A stretch of 64,000 nt of DNA. Source: Polaromonas sp047303325. GTDB lineage: Bacteria; Pseudomonadota; Gammaproteobacteria; Burkholderiales; Burkholderiaceae_C. The notes under the pieces are model-generated. The model was not told the origin of the DNA. It ran no database searches and worked only from the letters and a program-made list of their open reading frames with translations. The position numbers and the translations under genes are program-made. Positions 7,628 to 15,206 of the stretch are shown here, in pieces. The first letter of the stretch is position 1, and every line of letters starts with the position of its first letter. The DNA is taken from positions 1 through 64,000 of the forward strand of contig NZ_JBKBEX010000007.1 of NCBI RefSeq assembly GCF_047303325.1. The letters are read 5' to 3'.

Positions 7628-8559
7628 CAGCGCTCTCCCTTGCGATAAGGTTTCATCAACGCCTGAGGATACGCCGCCTTGCGCGCCACCAGCACCAGCG
7701 CGAGTATGGAGAGCAGGTAGGGCAGCATCAAATAGATCTGGTAAGGCACGTTGATCAGGCCGGACGTCTGCAGGCGCAGCTGCAGCGCGTCAAAAAACGC
7801 GAACAGCAGGGCGCCCAGCAAGGCCTTTCCGGGCCGCCAGGAGGCGAACACCACCAGCGCCACACACACCCATCCGCGGCCGTTGACCATGTTAAAGAAA
7901 AAGGCGTTAAAGGCCGAGAGCGTGAGGAAGGCGCCGGCCACGCCCATCAGGGCCGAGCCGGCGACGATGGCAGCTGTGCGCGTGGCCGCGACCGAGACAC
8001 CCTGGCCTTCGGCGGCCTGCGGGTTCTCGCCGACCATGCGTATCGCCAGGCCGGCCGGCGTGCGGTAGAGCAGCCAGGCGACCAGCGGCACCAGGGCCAG
8101 GGCCAGCAGGGTGAGCGGGGTTTGCGCGGCCAGCACGCTCAAACCCGATCCGTCCAGCCAGTGCATGGGCGCGAAGGGCGTGACGGTAGGCGGTGTGTCG
8201 ACCTTGGGAAAGCTCACGCGGTAGCCGTAATAGCTCAGCGAAGTCGCGAGCAGCGTGATGCCCAGGCCGGCCACATGCTGCGACAGCGCCAGGCCCACGG
8301 TGAGCAAGGCGTGCAGCAGGCCGAATACCGCGCCGGTCAGCGCGGCCACCACCACGCCCAGCCACAGCGGTGCGCCGCCATACACGGCCAGCCAGCCGCT
8401 GAAAGCGCCCGCGACCATGATGCCTTCGATGCCGAGGTTGAGCACACCGGCGCGCTCGCAGAGCAGCACGCCCAGGGTGCCCAGGATGAGCGGCGTGGCG
8501 ATCCGGAGTACGGCAATCCAGAAGGGAGCGGCGGCGAGGACGTCCAGCAGTTCGGTCAT
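7627..8559 (-). CDS. Nucleoside-type ABC transporter permease (second subunit)
   Basis: This 310-residue integral membrane protein has about eight to nine hydrophobic spans and belongs to the BPD_transp_2 (LivH/RbsC-like) permeases. The signature segment CERAGVLNLGIEGIMVAGAF matches the paired permeases of BMP-type nucleoside importers (YufQ / NupC). The ATG at 8559 overlaps the stop of the preceding permease gene as ATGA, which decides the start over an upstream in-frame methionine at 8574. With the ATPase, the other permease and the BMP binding protein it should form one importer for nucleosides or nucleobases. Confidence 0.87.
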   Translation of the reverse strand: MTELLDVLAAAPFWIAVLRIATPLILGTLGVLLCERAGVLNLGIEGIMVAGAFSGWLAVYGGAPLWLGVVVAALTGAVFGLLHALLTVGLALSQHVAGLGITLLATSLSYYGYRVSFPKVDTPPTVTPFAPMHWLDGSGLSVLAAQTPLTLLALALVPLVAWLLYRTPAGLAIRMVGENPQAAEGQGVSVAATRTAAIVAGSALMGVAGAFLTLSAFNAFFFNMVNGRGWVCVALVVFASWRPGKALLGALLFAFFDALQLRLQTSGLINVPYQIYLMLPYLLSILALVLVARKAAYPQALMKPYRKGER

Positions 8560-9626
8560 GGCTTGCGCCCCCACACCAGCCGGTACTGCGTCATCAAGGT
8601 CGCCACCAGCACCGAAATCAGCGAAGCCGCGACGATCACATCGGCAATATAGGTGGGCACACCGACCGCGCGGCTCATGGTGTCGGCGCCCACCAGCACG
8701 CCGGCCACAAACACGGCGGCGGCGACCACGCCCAGGGGATTGAGCGCGGCCAGCATGGCAATCACGATGCCGGTGTAGCCATAGCCGGGCGACATGTCCA
8801 GGGTGACATAGCTGGTGCGGCCGGCCACCTCGATGGCGCCGGCCAGGCCCGCGAGCGCGCCCGAGAGCAGGGCGACCAGCACCACGGTGCGCGTGACGGG
8901 CACGCCGGCAAAGGCGGCCGCCCGGGTGTTGGCGCCCATGGCACGTATGTCAAAACCCAGCACGGTGTATTTGAGCAAAGCCCACAGCGCCAAGGCCAAG
9001 CCCAGGGCCCAGAACAGGCCGGTGTGTATGCGCGTCTGTTCAACCAGCTTGGACAGCTCCAGTTCGCCCATCAGCGCCACGCTTTGCGGCCAGCCCATGG
9101 CGGTCGGGTCTTTCATGGGGCCGTCCAGCATGGCCGAGACAAACAGCAGCATCACAAAATTGAGCAGCAAGGTGGTGACCACCTCGTCAACGCCCAGCCG
9201 CGCTTTCAGCAGCGCCGGCCCGAGCAGCAGCAGGGCGCCGGCCAGTGCCGCCGCCAGCAGCATGAGGCCGAACAGCAGCCAGACGGGCAGCTCAAAGCCG
9301 GTGCCGCCATGCAGACCGCCCACGGCCACGGCGGCGAGCGCGCCGGCATACAGCTGGCCCTCGGCGCCTATGTTGAACAGCCGCGCCTTGAAGGCCACGG
9401 TGGCCGCCAGGCCGGTCAGGATGAGCGGAATCGCGCGGGTCAGGGTTTCGCTGAGCGCGAAGACAGAGCCAAAGCCGCCCTTGAACAGCAGGCTGTAGGT
9501 CTGCCCCAGCGGCGCGCCGGCCCACAGCACCAGCAGCGCGCTGACCAGCAGGGTAAAAGCGATCGCGGCAATGGGGGCCAGCAGCAGGGCGAGCTTGGAG
9601 GCTTCGGTGCGCTTCTCAAGCCTCAT
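8556..9626 (-). CDS. Nucleoside-type ABC transporter permease (first subunit)
   Basis: This 356-residue polytopic inner-membrane permease is of the YufP / NupB type. It has the expected long N-terminal portion, a first span at residues 12-36 (LALLLAPIAAIAFTLL), the family segment FNIGAEGQLYAGALAAVAV near residue 86 and the loop GADTMSRAVGVPTYIADV near the C-terminus. Its start codon overlaps the ATPase stop by four bases (ATGA at 9623-9626) and its stop overlaps the next permease in the same way, so the three genes are translationally coupled. It forms the membrane channel with the second permease. Confidence 0.87.
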   Translation of the reverse strand: MRLEKRTEASKLALLLAPIAAIAFTLLVSALLVLWAGAPLGQTYSLLFKGGFGSVFALSETLTRAIPLILTGLAATVAFKARLFNIGAEGQLYAGALAAVAVGGLHGGTGFELPVWLLFGLMLLAAALAGALLLLGPALLKARLGVDEVVTTLLLNFVMLLFVSAMLDGPMKDPTAMGWPQSVALMGELELSKLVEQTRIHTGLFWALGLALALWALLKYTVLGFDIRAMGANTRAAAFAGVPVTRTVVLVALLSGALAGLAGAIEVAGRTSYVTLDMSPGYGYTGIVIAMLAALNPLGVVAAAVFVAGVLVGADTMSRAVGVPTYIADVIVAASLISVLVATLMTQYRLVWGRKP

Positions 9627-11206
9627 GGCGAATTTCCTCCCACCGTTCGCCCTGAGCCTGTCGAAGGGCCGGCTTGAACCGAAGCGGCACCGGCCATCGC
9701 CAGGCCAATCGCCTCTCGCGTCCAGGCTTCGCCCGGCAAGGCCTCGGTAAGCCGTCCCGCGTGCATCACGGCCACACGGTCCCCCAGCGCGATGACCTCG
9801 TCGAGGTCGTCGGAAATCACCAGCACGGCCGCGCCGGCATCGCGCGCGGCAATCAACTGCTGCTGCACATAGGCGACCGCGCCTATGTCAAGGCCCCAGG
9901 TGGGCTGATGGGCAATGATGAGCTGGGGTGGCTGCGCTTTGGCTTCCGTTGAGGGAGCGACCAGGGCCCGGCCCAGGATCAGCTTTTGCATATTGCCGCC
10001 CGACAGTGAACGCGCCGCCGTCTGCGGCCCGCCGCCGCGCACGTCGAACTCGCGCACAATGCGCGCGGCATGGGCTTGCGCGGCCTGGCGTTTGACCCAC
10101 AGAGCCTTGGAAAACGCCGGGCTGCGCAGGCGCTCGGACACGGCGTTTTCCCAGACGCAGAGGTCGCCGACCACACCCACGCCATGCCGGTCTTCGGGGA
10201 TGCGCGCCACACCTTGCGAAACCAGCCAGGCGGGGGACGCCTTCATGGGCCGGCCCTGCAGGTTGACTGTGCCCTGGCTGGCCTGGCGCATGCCGCACAG
10301 CAGTTCGGCCAGCGCGAGCTGGCCGTTGCCCGAGACGCCGGCAATCGCGACGATCTCGCCCGCCTTGAGCTGCAGCGAAACGCCGTCCAGCCGGTCGCGG
10401 CCGGCGTCGGCGGTGCTGACCGCGTCCAGCGTGCAGACCGCCGCGCCCGCCGCCCGCGCGGGCCGGCGCTGGGCGGCCGCGACGGCATGGCCCACCATCC
10501 ACTGCGCAAGCTGGGCCTGGCTGGTGCCGGCGGCCGGCGCCTGGGCCACCAGCTTGCCGGCGCGCAGCACGGCCACGCGTTGCGAGACACGCAGCACCTC
10601 AGCCAGCTTGTGGCTGATAAAAATGATGGACAGGCCCTGGGCCACCATCTGGCCCAGCGTGGCGAACAGCGCCTCGCTTTCCTGCGGCGTCAGCACGGCC
10701 GTGGGTTCGTCAAGGATCAGGATGCGTGCGCCGCGGTACAGGGCCTTGAGGATTTCGACACGCTGGCGCTCGCCGACCGAGAGGCTGCCGACTTTGGCCT
10801 CGGGCGTCACCGGCAGGCCGAAGCGCTGGGCTACGTCCAGCAATCTGGCGCGCGCGGCGCTGCGGCGCGAAAACAGCTGCCACAGCGGCTCGCTGCCCAT
10901 CATCACGTTGTCGAGCACGCTGAGGTTGTCGGCCAGCGTGAAGTGCTGGTGCACCATGCCGATGCCGGCCTCGAGCGCCGCGCGCGGGTTGCCGGGCGGC
11001 AGTGGCTTGCCGAAGATTTCTATGCCGCCTTCGTCGGCCGTGTAGTGGCCGAACAGGATGGACACCAGCGTGGACTTGCCCGCGCCGTTCTCGCCGAGCA
11101 GCGCGAGGATTTCACCGGCATGCAGGTCCAGCGAAATTGCGTCATTGGCGAGCAGCGGGCCGAAGCGTTTGGTGATGTTGGTCAAACGAAGAACCGGAGC
11201 GCTCAT
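9623..11206 (-). CDS. Nucleoside-type ABC transporter ATPase (two ABC domains)
   Basis: This 527-residue protein contains two fused ABC domains, as in YufO / NupA / RbsA. The first has Walker A GENGAGKST near residue 40, signature LSVGERQRVEI and Walker B ILILDEPTAVL. The second has a degenerate Walker A (GVSGNGQLA) and signature LSGGNMQKLILGRAL, the usual asymmetry for this class. It should energise import by the two downstream permeases. The last 14 or so residues (GPSTGSGRTVGG) are encoded by a palindromic repeat, so the natural C-terminus has been altered. Its start overlaps the stop of the upstream hydrolase gene by four bases. Confidence 0.88.
   Translation of the reverse strand: MSAPVLRLTNITKRFGPLLANDAISLDLHAGEILALLGENGAGKSTLVSILFGHYTADEGGIEIFGKPLPPGNPRAALEAGIGMVHQHFTLADNLSVLDNVMMGSEPLWQLFSRRSAARARLLDVAQRFGLPVTPEAKVGSLSVGERQRVEILKALYRGARILILDEPTAVLTPQESEALFATLGQMVAQGLSIIFISHKLAEVLRVSQRVAVLRAGKLVAQAPAAGTSQAQLAQWMVGHAVAAAQRRPARAAGAAVCTLDAVSTADAGRDRLDGVSLQLKAGEIVAIAGVSGNGQLALAELLCGMRQASQGTVNLQGRPMKASPAWLVSQGVARIPEDRHGVGVVGDLCVWENAVSERLRSPAFSKALWVKRQAAQAHAARIVREFDVRGGGPQTAARSLSGGNMQKLILGRALVAPSTEAKAQPPQLIIAHQPTWGLDIGAVAYVQQQLIAARDAGAAVLVISDDLDEVIALGDRVAVMHAGRLTEALPGEAWTREAIGLAMAGAASVQAGPSTGSGRTVGGNSP
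9643..9669. repeat. Short palindromic repeat element inside the ABC ATPase 3' end
   Basis: The sequence CCGTTCGCCCTGAGCCTGTC plus GAAGGGC resembles a widespread bacterial dispersed repeat (the TTCGACAGGCTCAGGGCGAACGG family). It lies wholly inside the final codons of the ATPase gene, translated as GPSTGSGRTVGG, and ends about 17 bases before the stop. I see one copy in this window. Confidence 0.6.
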
Positions 11207-11934
11207 GGTGATGCAGCCTCCAGCTTGCGGCAGAACGCTTCAATCGCGAGCGCGGCAGGCGCCGGCGCGGCCTGCAAAAGGAAATGCGGGCCGTCAAGCC
11301 TGACGATTTCGATGGACGGGAGGTTTTGCTTCAAGGACTCGGCTGCGGATCCTGGAACAACCCTGTCCTGTTTTGCCTGCAGATACATCACCGGCACCTG
11401 GATCTGTTTGAGCTTGTCTCTCACATCCACCCGGAGAACTTCCTGCATCCGCCTGATCATGGTTTGCGGTGACAGCTGCCGCAGGGCCTGTTCGAGCATG
11501 AGCCTGCGCGCGGGCGGCGCAAATGCGCCGAGCAAAAATGGGGCGACCACACGGGTCAACGCGTGCGGCGGAATTCTCCGGAACAGCGGGTTGTCCGCCA
11601 CGGAAGAGAGAAAAGCCAGGGCGGGGCGGGGAGTTTTCGCGAAGGTACAGGACAGGATGAGCCCGCATAAGCCGGCCGGCCGGGTGGCCGCAATGGAGGC
11701 GGCCAGCGGCCCGGAAAAAGACTCGCCGAGCAAGACAAAGGGCTCGGACGTCAGACGCGCCAGGACGAGCTTCTGGAGTTCCTCGTATCCCAGCGCCTCA
11801 TTCCCCGGGTAGCGTACGACCTCGACTTGCAGGGATGGCGGCAGCGCCTTGAGCAAAGGGGCAAACAGATCTCCAGTGCCATCCATTCCAGGTAGCAAGA
11901 CGAGCCGTAGAACAGGGCGGAGGGGCACGGTCAT
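11203..11934 (-). CDS. Alpha/beta hydrolase
   Basis: This 243-residue alpha/beta hydrolase has LLPGMDGTGDLF near residue 13 (oxyanion region), the nucleophile elbow GESFSGPLA near residue 69, a late acid at QAKQDRVVP and a histidine at DGPHFLLQA. No signal peptide is evident, so it is probably cytoplasmic. Its TGA overlaps the transporter ATPase start (ATGA), which ties it to the operon by expression rather than by a recognised substrate. An esterase or amidase role is possible; the sequence does not settle it. Confidence 0.8.
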   Translation of the reverse strand: MTVPLRPVLRLVLLPGMDGTGDLFAPLLKALPPSLQVEVVRYPGNEALGYEELQKLVLARLTSEPFVLLGESFSGPLAASIAATRPAGLCGLILSCTFAKTPRPALAFLSSVADNPLFRRIPPHALTRVVAPFLLGAFAPPARRLMLEQALRQLSPQTMIRRMQEVLRVDVRDKLKQIQVPVMYLQAKQDRVVPGSAAESLKQNLPSIEIVRLDGPHFLLQAAPAPAALAIEAFCRKLEAASP

Positions 11935-12005
11935 CCGAAAGAAGTAGGGTTTGGCAATGTGGCTTTCAGATCAACCAGGGCCGCGGCACTGGCGGCTGCG
12001 AATGC

Positions 12006-12449
12006 TCAGCTGAGAGATTCCCAGTGATCATGCCGGTCACGCCGCTCCTGGCGGTAGTTGGTGATTTCCAGACGGAGGCCATCGGGGTCGCTGAAAAAGG
12101 TCGCCCAGTAGTCCGGTGCGTATTCGTCGTGCTGGTGCGGCTCGCTGGCGTTGATGCCTGAGGCCTGCAGCAGCCGGGCGCATTCGAGCACGTCTTCGAC
12201 GGTGTCCACGCGCAGGCAAAAGTGGTGAAGGCCGGGCGAGTAGGGGTCGTGCGTGGCTTGGGAGCGGGCCGGCCGCAGGACATAACCGAAGTAGCGGTTG
12301 AAATACTGGATGTGCGGGTCCCCGCCGATCGTGAAGGTGTTTTTGCGGCAGCTGAGTACTGTCAGCATGAGTTTGTCGTAGAACGCTTCCGACGCTGCCA
12401 TGTCGCTCACGGCAATGTAGATGTGGTCGATCCCGGTGAGTTCGGGCAT
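12006..12449 (-). CDS. VOC-family protein (glyoxalase / dioxygenase superfamily)
   Basis: This 147-residue single-domain VOC protein has the paired beta-alpha-beta-beta-beta modules: IDHIYIAVSDMAASEAFYDKL at the start, LHHFCLRVDTVEDVLE in the middle, and FFSDPDGLRLEI near the end. Candidate metal ligands are H9, the His pair in LHHFC and the Glu of LEITNY, at the usual three strands. Function ranges from glyoxalase to ring-cleaving dioxygenase to antibiotic resistance in this superfamily and cannot be fixed here. It stops 71 bases before the hydrolase start and starts 1 base after the stop of the lipoprotein nucleosidase gene, so it is probably co-transcribed. Confidence 0.8.
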   Translation of the reverse strand: MPELTGIDHIYIAVSDMAASEAFYDKLMLTVLSCRKNTFTIGGDPHIQYFNRYFGYVLRPARSQATHDPYSPGLHHFCLRVDTVEDVLECARLLQASGINASEPHQHDEYAPDYWATFFSDPDGLRLEITNYRQERRDRHDHWESLS

Positions 12450-12450
12450 G

Positions 12451-13404
12451 CTATTTCCAGGCTGCGAGAAATGCCAGCAGCACTTTCGCCGAATTGTCGG
12501 CGGCGATATTCATGAAGGTCACCATCTCATTGGCGCCTTCGCCGCCGCCGGCCAGGTCGCTGAGGGAGCGGAAGGCGATATAGGGCACGTTGTTGCTGTA
12601 GGCCACCATGCCGACGGCGGCGGTTTCCATGTCCAGCACATTGGCACCAAAGGTCTTGAAGGCGTATTCGCGGAAGGCGGCGTTGTCGACAAAGGCCTGG
12701 CCGGAGACGCCGTTGCCGCCGACCCGGAGTTGCGGCTTGTGTGTCAGGCAGACGCCGGCGTTGCAGGATTCCAGCGCGATGGGCCCCAGGCCGCGCGCTG
12801 TCTCCAGCATTTTGGGGTCGACGGTGAACCAGAACTTGCGCACCGGCGCCGGGCTGGCGGCGCTGCGGGTTTCGACGGGGCGCGGATGCAGCATGCCGAA
12901 GGGCGCCAGGGTCTGGGCCTCCATGCGCGGCGGGATGGTGTAGCGACCGGGCGCGGTTTCGCGCGCCATCAACACCTCGAGGTACTGGCCCCACTGGGCC
13001 GGCACGCTGACATCGCCTATGTGCAGGCTGGGGTCGACGCCGCCGGCGATGCCGCTGAAGACAATGCTCTGGACATTGAAACGGTCCAGCACCAGCTGGG
13101 TGTTCATGGACGCATTGACCATGCTGATGCCCGAGAGAAACAGCACGACGGGCTTGCCCTGCAGCGTGCCGGTGCTGAACTCGACGCCATTGGCGCGGTG
13201 CCGTACCGGGGTTTGCAGCTGCCGCAGCAGCAGGGTGAGTTCGGGCTCGAAGGCCGAGATCACGGCGATGCGCGGGGTGTCGTCCAGCCGCACCGGCGTG
13301 CCGGTGCTGGCGCAGCCGGCCAGGCCGAGGGCCAGCAGCCCGGCGACGGCAAAAGCCGCCAGCCGGGACAAGAGCACGCGCCGCAGGCAGACAAGGACAG
13401 GCAT
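12451..13404 (-). CDS. Lipoprotein nucleosidase (PNP/UDP phosphorylase / MTAN superfamily)
   Basis: This 317-residue protein has an N-terminal hydrophobic signal ending in the lipobox LGLAGC (Cys about 31), followed by a full nucleoside phosphorylase-type domain: IAVISAFEPELTLLL, then SGIAGGVDPSLHIGDV, VLDMETAAVGMVAYSNNVPYIAFRSLSDLAG and a closing helix. The MET/E and RSLSD motifs match the base- and ribose-binding residues of 5'-methylthioadenosine/S-adenosylhomocysteine nucleosidases and related phosphorylases. Unlike those cytoplasmic enzymes it should be anchored in the periplasm. It lies next to the BMP binding protein gene, so a role in cleaving nucleosides before import is inferred. 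Substrate is unproved. Confidence 0.82.
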   Translation of the reverse strand: MPVLVCLRRVLLSRLAAFAVAGLLALGLAGCASTGTPVRLDDTPRIAVISAFEPELTLLLRQLQTPVRHRANGVEFSTGTLQGKPVVLFLSGISMVNASMNTQLVLDRFNVQSIVFSGIAGGVDPSLHIGDVSVPAQWGQYLEVLMARETAPGRYTIPPRMEAQTLAPFGMLHPRPVETRSAASPAPVRKFWFTVDPKMLETARGLGPIALESCNAGVCLTHKPQLRVGGNGVSGQAFVDNAAFREYAFKTFGANVLDMETAAVGMVAYSNNVPYIAFRSLSDLAGGGEGANEMVTFMNIAADNSAKVLLAFLAAWK

Positions 13405-13428
13405 ACGGCGCTTCTCCAGCCCTCAGGC

Positions 13429-14433
13429 TTATTTGGCGGTGGACTTGGGCTGGCTGTCGTCGACCTTGACGGTGTATTTGCCGTCGAGGATGTCTTTTTC
13501 CTTGGCCTTGACCTTGGCGACGATGGCGGCGGGAACCTTCTTCTCGAAGGTGCCCAGCGGGGCCAGCTCGGAGCCCTTGTGCTTCATCATGGAATAGGGG
13601 CCGTAGTCCTCGGCCGTGAACTTGCCGTCCTTGACCAGCTTGATGGCGCGGTCAATGCTGGGCTCCATATTCCACAGCGCCGAGGCGACCACGGTGTCGG
13701 GGTATTTGTCCTGGGTGTTGATGACGTTGCCGATGGCCAGCTTGCCTTTTTCCTTGGCCGCGTCGCTGACGCCAAAGCGCTCGGCGTACATCACGTCGGC
13801 ACCCTTGTCGATCATGGCGAAGGCGGCTTCCTTGGCCTTGGGCGGGTCAAACCAGCTGTTGATAAAACTCACGCTGAACTCGACCTTGGGGTTGGTTTCT
13901 TTCGCGCCGGCCATAAAGGCGTTCATCAGGCGGTTGACCTCGGGAATCGGGAAGCCGCCCACCATGCCTATCTTGTTGCTCTTGGTGACGCCGCCGGCAA
14001 TCATGCCCGTGAGGTAGGCCGGCTCCTGGATGTAGTTGTCGAACACCGAGAAGTTGGGCGCCTGCGGCTTGCCCGACGAGCCCATCAGGAAGGAGACCTT
14101 GGGAAAGTCCTTGGCGACCTTGCGCGCCGCGGCCTCGACGGCAAAGGCCTCGCCGACGATCAGCGTGTTGCCGGCCGTGGCGTATTCGCGCATCACGCGT
14201 TCGTAGTCGGCGTTGGAGACGTTCTCGGTGGCCTTGTATTCAATCTCGCCGCGCGCCTCTGCGGCTTTGAGCGCCTTGTGCAGGCGGCTGACCCATTGCT
14301 GTTCAAACGGCACGGTGTAGAGCGCGGCAACCTTGGTCTTGGCCTGGGCGAATGCCATGCCGGGCATGGCGATGGCGGCGGCGGTGGCGAGCAGGACGAA
14401 TTGGCGGCGCTTGGAACGGGCAGCTTGAAACAT
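13429..14433 (-). CDS. BMP-family ABC transporter substrate-binding protein
   Basis: This 334-residue periplasmic binding protein belongs to the Bmp/PnrA-like family, which binds purine and pyrimidine nucleosides. It has a signal sequence (residues 1-29, KRRQFVLLATAAAIAMPGMAFAQ). The mature part shows KVAALYTVPFEQQWVSRLHKA, the hinge segments NADYERVMREYA and KIGMVGGFPIPEVNR, and IDKGADVMYAE near residue 195. It precedes the nucleosidase gene by 24 bases and belongs with the ATPase and two permeases further along the same strand, although three other genes separate them. An RR pair before the hydrophobic core could allow Tat export, but Sec is as likely. Confidence 0.88.
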   Translation of the reverse strand: MFQAARSKRRQFVLLATAAAIAMPGMAFAQAKTKVAALYTVPFEQQWVSRLHKALKAAEARGEIEYKATENVSNADYERVMREYATAGNTLIVGEAFAVEAAARKVAKDFPKVSFLMGSSGKPQAPNFSVFDNYIQEPAYLTGMIAGGVTKSNKIGMVGGFPIPEVNRLMNAFMAGAKETNPKVEFSVSFINSWFDPPKAKEAAFAMIDKGADVMYAERFGVSDAAKEKGKLAIGNVINTQDKYPDTVVASALWNMEPSIDRAIKLVKDGKFTAEDYGPYSMMKHKGSELAPLGTFEKKVPAAIVAKVKAKEKDILDGKYTVKVDDSQPKSTAK

Positions 14434-14474
14434 GGGACTCTCCGGGTTGGTGGGTTCAGGTTGGGAAAGCGGGA

Positions 14475-15119
14475 CTACTTGGTACCAAAGATGCGGTCCC
14501 CTGCGTCGCCCAGGCCCGGCAGGATATAGCCGTGGCTATTGAGCTCGCGGTCTATCGCAGCGGTGTAGATGGGTACGTCGGGGTGAGCGGTCTGCAGCGC
14601 CTTGATGCCCTCGGGGCAAGTCAGCAGGCAGACAAACTTGATGGACTTGGGATTGAGTTCCTTGAGCCGCTCGACGGCCGCGATGGCCGAATTGCCGGTG
14701 GCCAGCATGGGGTCGACGACCACGATGTCGCGCTCTTCCATGTCGTGCGGCATCTTGAAGTAGTACTCGACGGCCGTCAGCGTCTTGGGGTCGCGGTACA
14801 GGCCGACGTGGCCCACGCGCGCGCCGGGCACCACGCTGAGCATGCCTTCGAGGATGCCGTTGCCGGCGCGCAGGATGGAGACAAACACCAGCTTCTTGCC
14901 GTCTATAACCTTGGAGGTGGTTTTTTCGAGCGGGGTTTCGATCTCGATCTCCTGCATGGGCATGTCGCGTGTGACCTCGTAGGCCATCAGCATGCTGAGC
15001 TCATTGAGCAGGGTGCGGAAGGTGTTGGTGGAGGCGTCCTTGCGGCGCATCAGGGTGAGCTTGTGCTGCACCAGGGGGTGGTCTACCAGGTGGACTTTGT
15101 CGCTGCGGGTGGTCGTCAT
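14475..15119 (-). CDS. upp: Uracil phosphoribosyltransferase
   Basis: This 214-residue enzyme joins uracil and PRPP to give UMP. It has the type I phosphoribosyltransferase layout: the uracil-enzyme segment SILRAGNGILEGM, the PRPP loop VVVDPMLATGNSA near residue 128, and the C-terminal uracil-binding region YILPGLGDAGDRIFGTK. Length matches bacterial Upp. The frame is open to 15395, but homology begins at MTTTRSDKVHLVDHP (15119). It sits between the BMP protein gene and URC4; in the yeast-type URC pathway a uracil phosphoribosyltransferase provides the first step, so it may serve catabolism as well as salvage. Confidence 0.95.
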   Translation of the reverse strand: MTTTRSDKVHLVDHPLVQHKLTLMRRKDASTNTFRTLLNELSMLMAYEVTRDMPMQEIEIETPLEKTTSKVIDGKKLVFVSILRAGNGILEGMLSVVPGARVGHVGLYRDPKTLTAVEYYFKMPHDMEERDIVVVDPMLATGNSAIAAVERLKELNPKSIKFVCLLTCPEGIKALQTAHPDVPIYTAAIDRELNSHGYILPGLGDAGDRIFGTK

Positions 15120-15167
15120 GTGTGTGTATGCCTCTTCATTCTTGTGCCTTGCACGATTTCCAGGAGA

Positions 15168-15206
15168 GAAATCCCAGAAAGAAATCTCACAAAGAAATCT
15201 CAGAAA
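15168..15206. repeat. Three tandem copies of a 13-bp unit
   Basis: The unit GAAATCYCASAAA occurs three times head to tail at 15168-15180, 15181-15193 and 15194-15206, with one or two differences between copies. It lies between the stop of URC4 and the start of upp on the minus strand, and the last copy overlaps the URC4 stop codon. It could arise by slippage or be a binding site; there is no direct evidence for either. Confidence 0.6.

Noticed and set aside
10070..11812. Long plus-strand frame of 580 codons
   Set aside because: It is antisense to the transporter ATPase and the hydrolase gene, both with clear motifs.
12421..14529. Very long plus-strand frame of 702 codons
   Set aside because: It is antisense to the VOC, nucleosidase and BMP genes. 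High GC creates long open frames; its His/Gly/Val-rich sequence has no domain.
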